Below are positions 29,286-37,127 of a stretch of 64,000 nucleotides of DNA, piece by piece. Position 1 is the first letter of the stretch. Every line of letters begins with the position of its first letter. The notes under the pieces were generated by a model that had not been told where the DNA came from, searched no databases, and saw nothing but the letters and a program-made list of their open reading frames with translations. The position numbers and the translations under genes are program-made. The stretch covers positions 1-64,000 of the forward strand of contig JAEELG010000120.1 of assembly GCA_016288775.1 (NCBI GenBank), read 5' to 3'. This DNA comes from Bacteroidales bacterium. GTDB taxonomy: Bacteria; Bacteroidota; Bacteroidia; Bacteroidales; UBA932.

Positions 29286-29333
29286 ATGAAAACTATCAAA
29301 CGTTTTATATTACTGATATCGGCTGCTTTATGA
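29286..29333 (+). CDS. 15-codon ORF overlapping the SPFH gene start
   Basis: It encodes MKTIKRFILLISAAL and stops at TGA inside ATGA, the four bases shared with the SPFH gene start at 29330. The peptide is basic then hydrophobic, like the start of a signal or membrane segment. It could couple translation into the SPFH gene, be a small membrane peptide, or be chance. Its position right behind a -7 element is the reason for listing it. Confidence 0.35.
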   Translation: MKTIKRFILLISAAL

Positions 29334-30175
29334 AAAAGAACAAGACACTTTCAATCATCGTACTGGCCATCTTGGCTTTCATTCTCCTGATCATAAGTTG
29401 CACCAAGATGGTCGACAACTCCGAGATCGGCATCAAGTTCAAGAAGTTCTCGCTTACCGACCAGGGTCAGCTCATCGCCACCGAAGTTACGGGCCTCATT
29501 TTCTACAACCCCATCACAACGAAGGTATTCACCTATCCCGTTTATATCCAGAGAGTTGATTACCAGCCGTTTACCGTCACCACCAAGGACGCCGCCGAGT
29601 TCACCATGGACCCCATGCTCGCTTACCAGCTTGAGCGCGACAAGGCGTCTTACGTGTTCAACAAGTACCGCCGCGACCTGCCGGAGATAGAGAAAGGCTA
29701 CATGCGCACCTGCATCTACGACGCATACCGCATCAGCGCCAACAACTACACTTCCGACGAACTGATGGCCAACCGTGCCAAGTTCGAGCAGGAAGTGCGG
29801 CAGATGCTGGTGAACTCGTTGGGCTCAGAGGGCTTCAACGTGCAGGAGTTCACTTCCCGCATCACACCTCCCCAGTCGCTGAGCGCCGCCATCGAGGCCA
29901 AGAACCAGGCCATACAGGAGGCACTCAAGGCGGAGAATCTGGTCAAGCAGGCCGAGGCCAACGCCCAGATAGCCGTTGCCAAGGCCAAGGGTGAGGCAGA
30001 AGCCACCAAGGTGAAGGCCGACGCAGAGGCATACTACAACCGCACCATCTCCGCTTCCCTCAGCACCCTCATCGTACAGGAAGACTGGATAGAGAAATGG
30101 GACGGCAAGCTGCCCGAGGTCATGTCGCAGGGCAACGCCCTCATGATGAACCTGCCTGCCCTGAACGGCAAATAG
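29330..30175 (+). CDS. SPFH/prohibitin-type membrane protein
   Basis: Protein of 281 residues with one N-terminal membrane segment (about residues 7-24), which may be lipidated at the Cys in LLIISC. An SPFH (band 7) domain spans about 28-180, including TTKDAAEFTMDPMLAYQLERD. A long Ala/Glu/Lys-rich coiled coil follows at about 185-242 (NQAIQEALKAENLVKQAEANAQ), as in prohibitins and HflK/C. Such proteins form large membrane-bound rings that organise membrane proteases or lipid domains. The partner cannot be told here. A strong terminator follows 18 nt after the stop. Confidence 0.88.
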   Translation: MKKNKTLSIIVLAILAFILLIISCTKMVDNSEIGIKFKKFSLTDQGQLIATEVTGLIFYNPITTKVFTYPVYIQRVDYQPFTVTTKDAAEFTMDPMLAYQLERDKASYVFNKYRRDLPEIEKGYMRTCIYDAYRISANNYTSDELMANRAKFEQEVRQMLVNSLGSEGFNVQEFTSRITPPQSLSAAIEAKNQAIQEALKAENLVKQAEANAQIAVAKAKGEAEATKVKADAEAYYNRTISASLSTLIVQEDWIEKWDGKLPEVMSQGNALMMNLPALNGK

Positions 30176-30193
30176 CTGATCTCCAGTAGATTA

Positions 30194-30233
30194 TGAAAAA
30201 CCGATTGTGTCGTCTGACACAATCGGTTTTTCA
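30194..30233. terminator. Long perfect-hairpin bidirectional terminator
   Basis: An 18-bp perfect stem (TGAAAAACCGATTGTGTC and its complement) closes a GTCT tetraloop, with A5 on the 5' side and T5 on the 3' side. It can terminate in both directions, serving the SPFH gene and possibly read-through from nfnB. Confidence 0.9.
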
Positions 30234-30300
30234 TTAGTAATTAATGGCCAGTTAGTTCTGGCGCACGATTTTTTCGCTTGACAGCCAGGCTATTTCTTTA

Positions 30301-30430
30301 GGTACTCGTCACCAGGGTGTCTGAGGGGTACGCCCCTCAGTCAAAGTAGTCAGGCTATTGACGAAGGTATTCGTCACCAGGGTGTCTGAGGGGTACGCCC
30401 CTCAGTCAAAGTAGTCAGGCTATTGACGAA
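30301..30430. repeat. 65-bp tandem repeat carrying the 3' end of nfnB
   Basis: Two copies of 65 bp lie head to tail, 30301-30365 and 30366-30430. They differ at only one or a few positions, mostly at the outer end of the first copy. Each contains the palindrome CTGAGGGG-TACG-CCCCTCAG. On the minus strand each copy ends in codons like those closing nfnB (GAC GAA TAC CT). The true gene end at 30420-30441 forms the start of a third partial unit, so the array looks like repeated duplication of the gene's last codons plus its downstream flank. Confidence 0.85.
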
Positions 30431-31796
30431 GGTATTCGTCAATAGCCTTTGCGGCGGTTCGGCCGGCACCCATGGCGAGGATGACGGTGGCGGCGCCGGT
30501 GACGGCGTCACCTCCGGCGAACACGCCTGGACGGGTGGTCGCGCCGCTCTCGTCGGCGACGAGGCAGCCGCGGCGGTTAACCTCAAGACCTGCGGTGGTC
30601 TTGGAGATCATCGGGTTGGGCGAGGTGCCGAGTGCCATGATCACGGTCTCGGTCTCAATCTCGAACTCGCTGCCGGGCACGGGCACGGGGCTGCGGCGGC
30701 CGCTCTCGTCGGGCTCGCCGAGTTCCATGCGGATGCACTTCAGGGCCTTGACCCATCCCTTCTCGTCGCCGATAATCTCGACAGGGTTGGTGAGCATGTC
30801 GAAGATGATGCCTTCCTCGATGGCGTGATGCACCTCCTCCTTACGGGCGGGGAGCTCAGCCTCGGTACGGCGGTACACGATGTGCACCTCGGCGCCCAGA
30901 CGCAGGGCGGTACGCGCTGCATCCATGGCCACGTTGCCACCACCGACCACGCAGACCTTCTTTCCGGCGTGGATAGGGGTCAGGTAGTCCTCGCGCCATG
31001 CCTTCATGAGGTTGTTGCGGGTGAGGAACTCGTTGGCGGAGAACACGCCGCAGAGGTTCTCGCCGGGGATGCCCATGAACTTGGGCAGACCGGCTCCGGA
31101 GCCGATGAACACGGCCTTGAAGCCCTCTTCGTCCATCAGGGAATCGATGGTGACGGTCTTGCCGATGATGACGTCGGTCTCGATCTTCACGCCGAGGCGG
31201 CGGACTTCTTCGATCTCGATCTTGAGCACCTTGTCCTTGGGCAGACGGAACTCGGGAATGCCGTATTCCAGCACGCCGCCGGCCTTGTGCAGGGCCTCGA
31301 AGATGGTGACGTCGTAGCCCCACTTGGCGAGGTCGGACGCGCAGGCGAGGCCTGCAGGGCCGGAACCCACAACGGCCACCTTGATGCCGTTGGCGGGAGC
31401 GCATTCGGCGCTTGCCTCACCGAGGGTGGTGTCGGCCACGAACCTCTCGAGCTTGCCGATGGCCACCGGCTCACCCTTCACGCCAAGCACACAGCTGCCT
31501 TCGCACTGGGTTTCCTGCGGGCACACACGTCCGCAGACGGCGGGCAGGGAGCTGTCTTCGGCGATGATGGCAGCGGCACCCTTGATGTCGCCTTCCACCA
31601 CCTTGGCGATGAATTCGGGAATCTGGATATTCACCGGGCATGCGCTGACGCAGCGCGGGTTCTTGCAATGCAGGCAGCGGCTCGCCTCGAGCATCGCTTC
31701 CTCACGGTTGTAACCGTAGCAGACTTCTTCGAAATTGGTTGCGCGGACCTTGGGATCCTGCTCGCGGACCGCGACTCTGGGTATTCTGTTAGCCAT
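30420..31796 (-). CDS. nfnB: NfnB / GltD-like flavoprotein subunit
   Basis: FAD and 4Fe-4S protein of 458 residues. With NfnA it should form the NADH-dependent reduced ferredoxin:NADP+ oxidoreductase, a flavin-bifurcating complex. N-terminal cysteine clusters are CLHCKNPRCVSACPV at about 40-54 and CGRVCPQETQCEGSC at about 90-104. The FAD site is VAVVGSGPAGLACASDLAKWG and the NADPH site is VCVVGGGNVAMDAARTALRLG. Alone it would be called a glutamate synthase small subunit, but no large GltB gene is nearby and its start shares one base with the stop of the NfnA-like gene, so Nfn is preferred. Its final codons are duplicated downstream. Confidence 0.88.
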   Translation of the reverse strand: MANRIPRVAVREQDPKVRATNFEEVCYGYNREEAMLEASRCLHCKNPRCVSACPVNIQIPEFIAKVVEGDIKGAAAIIAEDSSLPAVCGRVCPQETQCEGSCVLGVKGEPVAIGKLERFVADTTLGEASAECAPANGIKVAVVGSGPAGLACASDLAKWGYDVTIFEALHKAGGVLEYGIPEFRLPKDKVLKIEIEEVRRLGVKIETDVIIGKTVTIDSLMDEEGFKAVFIGSGAGLPKFMGIPGENLCGVFSANEFLTRNNLMKAWREDYLTPIHAGKKVCVVGGGNVAMDAARTALRLGAEVHIVYRRTEAELPARKEEVHHAIEEGIIFDMLTNPVEIIGDEKGWVKALKCIRMELGEPDESGRRSPVPVPGSEFEIETETVIMALGTSPNPMISKTTAGLEVNRRGCLVADESGATTRPGVFAGGDAVTGAATVILAMGAGRTAAKAIDEYLRQ

Positions 31797-32656
31797 TATT
31801 TGCCCCTCCCTATTTTACAGACGTGTGTTTCATTGACTTTTGCCTCTTCGGCCCTGTACTGGCCCTGGCGGCGCATCGCCTCGTCGAAGTCGACCTCGTA
31901 GCCGTCGAACTCGGGGCCTTCAACGCATGCGAAGCGGGTCTTTCCGCCAACGCTCACGCGGCAGGCGCCGCACATTCCGGTACCGTCTACCATGAGGGTG
32001 TTAAGGCTCACGATGGCGGGGATGCCGAGCTTCTTGCAGGTGAGGGTGGTGAACTTCATCATGATCATGGGACCGATGATAACGGCCTGGGTGTACTTGT
32101 GGCCGTCCTCGACCACCTTCTCGAGCATGTTGGTGCCCATGCCCTTGAAGCCGAAGGAACCGTCGTCGGTGCAGATGAAGAGATTGTCGCAAACTTCCTT
32201 CATCTCGTCTACGTAGATGAGGAGGTCCTTGGTCTTGGCGCCGATGATCACGTCCACGGGCACGCCATGCTCCTTGAGCCACTTGGCCTGCGGATACACG
32301 GGGGCGGTGCCGAGACCGCCGGCGATCAGGATATAGCGCTGCTTCGCAAGCTCTTCGGGGGCCATCTTCACGAAGTCGGAAGGCTGTCCGAGAGGGCCCA
32401 CCACGTCGGCGAAGCACTCGCCAGCCTCGTAGGCGATGATGTCGGTGGTGGAAGCTCCGATGCGCTGGGTTACGATTGTTACGGTTCCTGCCTCACGGTC
32501 GAAGTCGCTGATGGTCAGGGGGATTCGCTCTCCCTTCTCATCGGCGCGAACGATGAGGAACTCGCCCGGCTGCGCTGCTGCGGCAAGACGGGGGGCCGAC
32601 ACCTTCATCCTGCAGATGATGGGCGTCAGCATTTCTTTGGTAATAATTTCGAACAT
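31796..32656 (-). CDS. nfnA: NfnA / PyrK-like FAD and 2Fe-2S subunit
   Basis: Ferredoxin-NADP reductase-fold protein of 286 residues, of the sulfide/dihydroorotate dehydrogenase electron-transfer type. The FAD-binding motif RIPLTISDFD lies at about residues 44-53. The NAD-binding loop is LIAGGLGTAPVYPQAKWL. The 2Fe-2S cluster is ligated by cysteines in DGTGMCGACRVSVGGKTRFAC. Size and pairing match NfnA. Its stop overlaps the nfnB start (TAATG) and its start lies 1 nt after the preceding gene, so a fixed subunit ratio is likely. Confidence 0.88.
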   Translation of the reverse strand: MFEIITKEMLTPIICRMKVSAPRLAAAAQPGEFLIVRADEKGERIPLTISDFDREAGTVTIVTQRIGASTTDIIAYEAGECFADVVGPLGQPSDFVKMAPEELAKQRYILIAGGLGTAPVYPQAKWLKEHGVPVDVIIGAKTKDLLIYVDEMKEVCDNLFICTDDGSFGFKGMGTNMLEKVVEDGHKYTQAVIIGPMIMMKFTTLTCKKLGIPAIVSLNTLMVDGTGMCGACRVSVGGKTRFACVEGPEFDGYEVDFDEAMRRQGQYRAEEAKVNETHVCKIGRGK

Positions 32657-32657
32657 G

Positions 32658-33086
32658 TTATTGAATACTGGTTATCAATTTCTGAATCAATGCAAAAGCC
32701 TCGGACGCAGGCGCAGGTTCCTCGCCGTGGTCGGTGACCACGAGATCGTAGATCTGCCCGGGGAACTGGTGGCGTCCTATCTTGAAGCGCGCGCCGCTGC
32801 ACACGGCCGCGTAGCGTTCGTCTATGCTGGGAACTGAATTGAGCGCGATGAACACGTCGGAGGTGGTGCGCAGGTCTTCGTCGTCGGCTCGGATGTAGCG
32901 GACCACGGCGCCGTTCCGGGCGAAGAAAGACTTGATGGCGACCTTGAGCGGCTCGAGACCCGCCTCCGAGTCGTCGGTGAACACCACAACGCTGAACACC
33001 TCCGACAGGGGGATGACCCCTGTGGCGGTGCGGCTGCGGTGGGAACGAAGGCAGAGCCGGCGTATCAACTTGCGCATCAGTTTCAT
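32658..33086 (-). CDS. Small conserved protein, DUF6913-like
   Basis: Protein of 142 residues with a very basic start (MKLMRKLIRRLCLRSHRSR) and an alpha/beta core (VFSVVVFTDDSEAGLEP, DVFIALNSVPSIDERYAAVCS, IYDLVVTDHGEEP). Length, basic start and core resemble the Bacteroidota family DUF6913, but this is from memory and tentative. It overlaps the adenosine kinase gene by 4 nt (ATGA) and ends 1 nt before nfnA, so it is co-translated with both. No function can be assigned. Confidence 0.6.
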   Translation of the reverse strand: MKLMRKLIRRLCLRSHRSRTATGVIPLSEVFSVVVFTDDSEAGLEPLKVAIKSFFARNGAVVRYIRADDEDLRTTSDVFIALNSVPSIDERYAAVCSGARFKIGRHQFPGQIYDLVVTDHGEEPAPASEAFALIQKLITSIQ

Positions 33087-34087
33087 ATCTGCCCGCCGTT
33101 GGAAGCTATGAGGGAACGGATTTCCGCCTTGGCGTCGCGCCAGCGGGGAATGTCGATCTTGGTGCCGATGACCTCGACCACCTTGGCCGCGATGATGGAA
33201 CCCACCTCGCCGCAGACCTTCAGCGGCATGCCGAGGGAGTGGGCGTAGAGGAATCCGGCAGCGTAGGTGTCGCCTGCGCCGGTGGCGTCGATGGTGTTGG
33301 CTGGCCAGGCCTCGATGTAGTACTCCTCGTCGCCGGACTTGACCCAGCTGCCGTCCTTGCCGACCTTGAGAACGGCGATTTTGCAGTGGGAAGCTATCTC
33401 GTCGAGCATCTCCTGTGCGGAATTGAGCTTGGTGAAGGCCCGGCCTTCGGTCTCGTTGGCGAAGACGATATCGACATAACGATCAACGATATCGTGCAGG
33501 AAGGCGTTATTGCTCTCCACCACGTTGTAGGAGGCCATGTCGAGGGATATGATGCATCCCGCCTCGTGCGCCAGCTCCACCGCCTTGCGGATGAGCGCCT
33601 GGTTCTGCACCAGGTAGCCCTCAATATGGAAGTAGTCGTGGCCGGCGAAATACTCGGGCTTGAGGTCCTCGGGCACGAGGTCGAGGGCTGCGCCCAGATA
33701 CACCGCGAAGGTGCGCTCGGCGTTGCCTCCGCTCACGAACACCATGGAACGGCCGCTCGAATGCTCGCTCTTGAGCAGGAGCGTGTTCACGCCATACTGC
33801 TCCTGGTCGCTCTTGAAAAGGAGGCCGAGCTCGTCGTCGCCGATCTTGCCGATGAAGCTTGACTCCATGCCGAAGATTGCCGTGCAGACTATGGTGTTGG
33901 CTGCGCTGCCTCCGGCTACATATTTGACTCCCAGGGGTTTGAGCGCCGCCCATATCATGTCGCCCGTCTCCATGTCGACGTGCTGCATGCTGCCCTTGGG
34001 CAGATGGTAGGTATTCAGCAAGGTGTCGTCCGGCAGGACGGCCAGTATGTCCGTAAGGGCATTCCCTATTCCGAGTATAGATTTCAT
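33083..34087 (-). CDS. PfkB-family kinase, probable adenosine kinase
   Basis: Ribokinase-fold sugar/nucleoside kinase of 334 residues. Features are GNALTDILAVLPDD at the N terminus, GGSAANTIVC at about 58-67, SSFIGKIGDDELG, and the catalytic anion-hole block DATGAGDTYAAGFLYA near 255-270. This pattern, with HLPKGSMQHVD early on, is that of the adenosine kinase group in Bacteroidota, but nucleoside specificity is not proven. It heads a four-gene run (kinase, small protein, nfnA, nfnB) with overlaps or gaps of only 1-4 nt. A TATATTTGT element lies just upstream. Confidence 0.85.
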   Translation of the reverse strand: MKSILGIGNALTDILAVLPDDTLLNTYHLPKGSMQHVDMETGDMIWAALKPLGVKYVAGGSAANTIVCTAIFGMESSFIGKIGDDELGLLFKSDQEQYGVNTLLLKSEHSSGRSMVFVSGGNAERTFAVYLGAALDLVPEDLKPEYFAGHDYFHIEGYLVQNQALIRKAVELAHEAGCIISLDMASYNVVESNNAFLHDIVDRYVDIVFANETEGRAFTKLNSAQEMLDEIASHCKIAVLKVGKDGSWVKSGDEEYYIEAWPANTIDATGAGDTYAAGFLYAHSLGMPLKVCGEVGSIIAAKVVEVIGTKIDIPRWRDAKAEIRSLIASNGGQI

Positions 34088-34092
34088 ATCCT

Positions 34093-34101
34093 ACAAATAT
34101 A
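34093..34101 (-). promoter_or_regulatory. TATATTTGT -7 element for the kinase-nfn operon
   Basis: It lies 5 nt from the ATG at 34087 on the minus strand, so this message too would have almost no leader. It is divergent from the element at 34123-34131. Confidence 0.5.
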
Positions 34102-34122
34102 CGAATTATAAGTATAATTTGG

Positions 34123-34131
34123 TATCTTTGC
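34123..34131 (+). promoter_or_regulatory. TATCTTTGC -7 element ahead of the small exporter gene
   Basis: An exact TAnnTTTGC ends 4 nt before the GTG start at 34136. Confidence 0.5.
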
Positions 34132-34135
34132 AGCC

Positions 34136-34612
34136 GTGATAAAGAAGTATTTGATCGTTTTTCTGATATCCATGGTACCGCTGATCGAGATCCGCGGCGC
34201 CATGCCGTACGCCGTGGGCTTCGGACTGCCGCTGGTTCCGTCGTGCATAGTGGCCGTTCTGGGCAACATGCTGCCCGTGCCGTTCATCTTCCTGTTCGCC
34301 CGCAAGATACTCGAGTGGGGCAAGGACAAAAAGGTCATCGGCGGCTTTTTCACCTGGTGCCTCGAGAAAGGCGAGAAGGGCGGCCGCAAGCTTGAGGCCA
34401 AAGCCGGCCGCGGCCTCTACTGGGCCCTGCTCCTGTTCGTGGGTATTCCCCTGCCCGGCACCGGCGCCTGGACCGGCACCCTTGCCGCCAGCATCCTCAA
34501 CATGGACTTCAAGAAAAGCGTGTTGTACGTGATGCTCGGCGTCGTGCTCGCCGGCGCCATCATGCTCGCCGCCTCCCTCGGCGTCTTCGGCGCGATACGG
34601 CTGTTCAACTGA
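34136..34612 (+). CDS. Small multidrug export-type membrane protein (COG2426)
   Basis: Membrane protein of 158 residues with four or five hydrophobic segments. Family marks are [22 protein letters not shown] near the N terminus and [24 protein letters not shown] in the middle. The GTG at 34136 was chosen because it keeps the first membrane segment; the next ATG (34172) would remove it. Substrate is unknown; the family name rests on weak historical evidence. gpmI follows after 17 nt, probably on the same transcript. Confidence 0.8.
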   Translation: MIKKYLIVFLISMVPLIEIRGAMPYAVGFGLPLVPSCIVAVLGNMLPVPFIFLFARKILEWGKDKKVIGGFFTWCLEKGEKGGRKLEAKAGRGLYWALLLFVGIPLPGTGAWTGTLAASILNMDFKKSVLYVMLGVVLAGAIMLAASLGVFGAIRLFN

Positions 34613-34629
34613 TAATCATTACTCAAAAT

Positions 34630-36150
34630 ATGGCAAAGAAAGTTCTTCTTATGATTCTTGACGGTTGGGGCGAAGGACGCCACGACCACAGCAACGCAAT
34701 CTATACCCAGGGCGCGCCCTTCATCGACAGCCTCAGGGCAAAATATCCCATGGCACATCTCCACGCCTGCGGCGAGTACGTCGGCCTGCCCGACGGCCAG
34801 ATGGGCAACTCCGAGGTCGGACACATGAACCTCGGCGCCGGCCGCATCGTATACCAGGACCTGGTGAAGGTCAACATGGCCTGCCGCAAGCACGAGCTGA
34901 TGGAAAACAAGGAGATCAAGGCCGCATACGACTACGTGAAGGCCAGCGGCAAGAAGCTCCACTTCTTCGGCCTCTGCTCACACGGCGGAGTGCACTCCTC
35001 CCTGGAGCACCTCTACGAGTTCCTCGCCGAGGCAAAGAAGGCCGGCATTAAGGACGTGTACGTGCACTGCTTCATGGACGGCCGCGACACCGACCCCCGC
35101 AGCGGCTACGGCTTTGTGAAGGAGCTAGAAGAGAAGATGGCGCAGACCACCGGCCGCGTGGCCACCGTCTGCGGACGCTTCTACGCCATGGACCGCGACA
35201 AGCGCTGGGCCCGCATCAAGGAAGCCTACGACATGCTCGTCGAGGGCAAGGGCGCACAGTTCACAAGCGCCCTCGAAGGCATCCAGGCATCGTACGACGC
35301 CGAAGTGACCGACGAATTCATCAAGCCCATCGTGATAACCGAGGGCGGCAAGCCCCTCGCAAAGGTGGAGGAAGGCGACTGCGTGATCTTCTACAACTTC
35401 CGCAACGACCGCGCCCGCGAGCTCACCAACGTGCTCACACAGAACGACATGCCCGAAGAGGGAATGCACACCATCCCCCTCCACTACTGCACCCTCACTC
35501 CCTACGACGCGTCATTCCAGGGCCTGCACATACTCTTCCCCAAGGAGGAGGTCACCGACACCCTCGGCGAGACCATCTCCAAGGCCGGTCTGCGCCAGCT
35601 ACGCATCGCCGAGACCGAGAAGTACGCGCACGTGACCTTCTTCTTCAACGGCGGACGCGAAACTCCGTTCGAGAACGAAGACCGCATCCTGGTCAACTCC
35701 CCCAAGGTGGCGACCTACGACCTGCAGCCCGAAATGAGCGCGGTGGAGGTTACCGACCGCCTGTGCGAAGCCATCCGCAGCGAGAAGGAAGACCTCATTA
35801 TCCTCAACTTCGCGAACGGCGACATGGTGGGCCACACCGGAGTGTACAAGGCCATCTGCAACGCAGTCGGATGCATCGACGGATGCGTCGAGACCACCGT
35901 CACCTGCGCCCTCAACCACGGCTACACCGTGCTGCTCACCGCCGACCACGGCAACGCCGACTACGCAGTGAACGAGGACGGCAGCCCCAACACCGCCCAC
36001 TCCCTCAACCTGGTGCAGTTCATTGTAATCGGCGCCGGCGACGAGGTCAAGACCGTGAAGGACGGAGCGCTCTGCAACGTGGCTCCCACCATCCTCAAGC
36101 TGATGGGAATCCCGCAGCCGGCCGCAATGACCGCGGAGCCGCTGATCTAA
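34630..36150 (+). CDS. gpmI: 2,3-bisphosphoglycerate-independent phosphoglycerate mutase
   Basis: Glycolytic enzyme of 506 residues of the alkaline-phosphatase fold that interconverts 3- and 2-phosphoglycerate with two Mn ions. Motifs are LDGWG at residues 9-13, the phosphoserine block [16 protein letters not shown] at about 56-71, [20 protein letters not shown] (substrate arginines), and TADHGNADY (metal ligands) near the C terminus. The length is normal. The gene is followed by a GC-rich, hairpin-rich spacer rather than a simple T-tract terminator. Confidence 0.97.
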   Translation: MAKKVLLMILDGWGEGRHDHSNAIYTQGAPFIDSLRAKYPMAHLHACGEYVGLPDGQMGNSEVGHMNLGAGRIVYQDLVKVNMACRKHELMENKEIKAAYDYVKASGKKLHFFGLCSHGGVHSSLEHLYEFLAEAKKAGIKDVYVHCFMDGRDTDPRSGYGFVKELEEKMAQTTGRVATVCGRFYAMDRDKRWARIKEAYDMLVEGKGAQFTSALEGIQASYDAEVTDEFIKPIVITEGGKPLAKVEEGDCVIFYNFRNDRARELTNVLTQNDMPEEGMHTIPLHYCTLTPYDASFQGLHILFPKEEVTDTLGETISKAGLRQLRIAETEKYAHVTFFFNGGRETPFENEDRILVNSPKVATYDLQPEMSAVEVTDRLCEAIRSEKEDLIILNFANGDMVGHTGVYKAICNAVGCIDGCVETTVTCALNHGYTVLLTADHGNADYAVNEDGSPNTAHSLNLVQFIVIGAGDEVKTVKDGALCNVAPTILKLMGIPQPAAMTAEPLI

Positions 36151-36306
36151 CGATCATCGGCTCCCGCTGCGCGGCAGCTACCATCCCCCTGCACCCCCAG
36201 GGGACGGGGGAAAGGTTTCCCCCGCACGGCTTGCGCCGTCCCCCTTCTGTCGGCCTTCGGCCTCCGGATTCCAGCGATCAGCAGCTCCCGCTACGCGGCG
36301 TAACTT
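36151..36306. repeat. GC-rich multi-hairpin intergenic element
   Basis: A run of short perfect hairpins: GCTGC-GCG-GCAGC, CCCCTG-CACC-CCAGGGG, GGGGGAAA-GG-TTTCCCCC, ACGGC-TTGC-GCCGT and GGCC-TTC-GGCC. It is bounded by near-direct repeats of GCTCCCGCTGCGCGGC and GCTCCCGCTACGCGGC. It lies between gpmI and a convergent lipoprotein gene. No coding sequence is seen. Confidence 0.6.
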
Positions 36307-36990
36307 TTATAAATAAATCGAACTATTGTCAGTGTTATTGGCGTCAAATCTCCCATGTTTGCGTTTAAGAGCAGAGAATTCAGAAGAGAAATAAACAGAA
36401 CAGCCATTTATGGGATCTTCATTGGTATGAATTAATTTAAAGCGCCCACCCGTCAAAGAGCACACCTTGTTATTCAAATCTTTGTACTCTACTGAAAAAC
36501 TTCCGGAATGATATTTATCTGTCGGAGGCTGATCGAATAGAATTGTAGCTGAAAGCACTTGATAATCATTTTTTGACCTATCTGTAAGATAAACTCTGTC
36601 TCCGTCCAAATATGCGGGACCGTCTGCAAATACGTCATCTGGTGTCAATAAAAAAGCTATGAAACGAAAGAATACATGATCGTCTTTCGAATCAAGATAA
36701 GGATAATCACGGGCATATACATAGGACCAAATCAACATTGAATCTATGGATTCTCTAGCGAGGCAAACAGTATATGCTGTAGGCGGGGCGAAAAAAGGAA
36801 CGTCAGGAAGAGGCTGCACATATTCAATGGATGAGGCAAAAAAACCCAGAGAGTTTCTCAATTCATTTGTGGGGACCACACCATTGAATGGATTATCACA
36901 AGACGCATCGTCATTGTTCAGCGACAACAGAGAACAGCCCACCAATAGCGCTGCCATTAAAGACAAGACAACAACTATATAGTTCTTCAT
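36307..36990 (-). CDS. Lipoprotein of unknown function, tandem paralogue 1
   Basis: Lipoprotein of 227 residues (MKNYIVVVLSLMAALLVGC). No known domain was recognised. The core is LLTPDDVFADGPAYLDGDRVYLTDRSKNDYQ followed by ILFDQPPTDKYHSGSF, and it recurs almost unchanged in the next upstream gene (37128-37823), so the pair arose by tandem duplication. The start was taken at the signal peptide; an in-frame codon nine residues earlier lacks support. Base composition is clearly more AT-rich than the housekeeping genes around it. Confidence 0.7.
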   Translation of the reverse strand: MKNYIVVVLSLMAALLVGCSLLSLNNDDASCDNPFNGVVPTNELRNSLGFFASSIEYVQPLPDVPFFAPPTAYTVCLARESIDSMLIWSYVYARDYPYLDSKDDHVFFRFIAFLLTPDDVFADGPAYLDGDRVYLTDRSKNDYQVLSATILFDQPPTDKYHSGSFSVEYKDLNNKVCSLTGGRFKLIHTNEDPINGCSVYFSSEFSALKRKHGRFDANNTDNSSIYL

Positions 36991-37127
36991 ATAAAACTTT
37001 AGAAATAATACGTTCAATTATAACTCGGAACTTGTCCTGTACATAAATACCATAACAGCTTCTGCTGTCACATTATTATTGACATCTGTACAACTATATG
37101 GTATTACAACCTGACACAGTATTGTGC

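Noticed and set aside
30319-30342. CTGAGGGG-TACG-CCCCTCAG hairpin in the tandem repeat as a terminator
   Set aside because: No T tract follows on either strand. It is kept only as part of the repeat.
30301-30430. CRISPR array
   Set aside because: Units are 65 bp, directly adjacent with no spacers, and no cas genes are present. No other CRISPR-like array was seen in the window.
30420-31796. Glutamate synthase small subunit (gltD)
   Set aside because: Sequence alone would allow it, but no large subunit gene is near and the one-base overlap with an NfnA-like gene fits NfnAB better.
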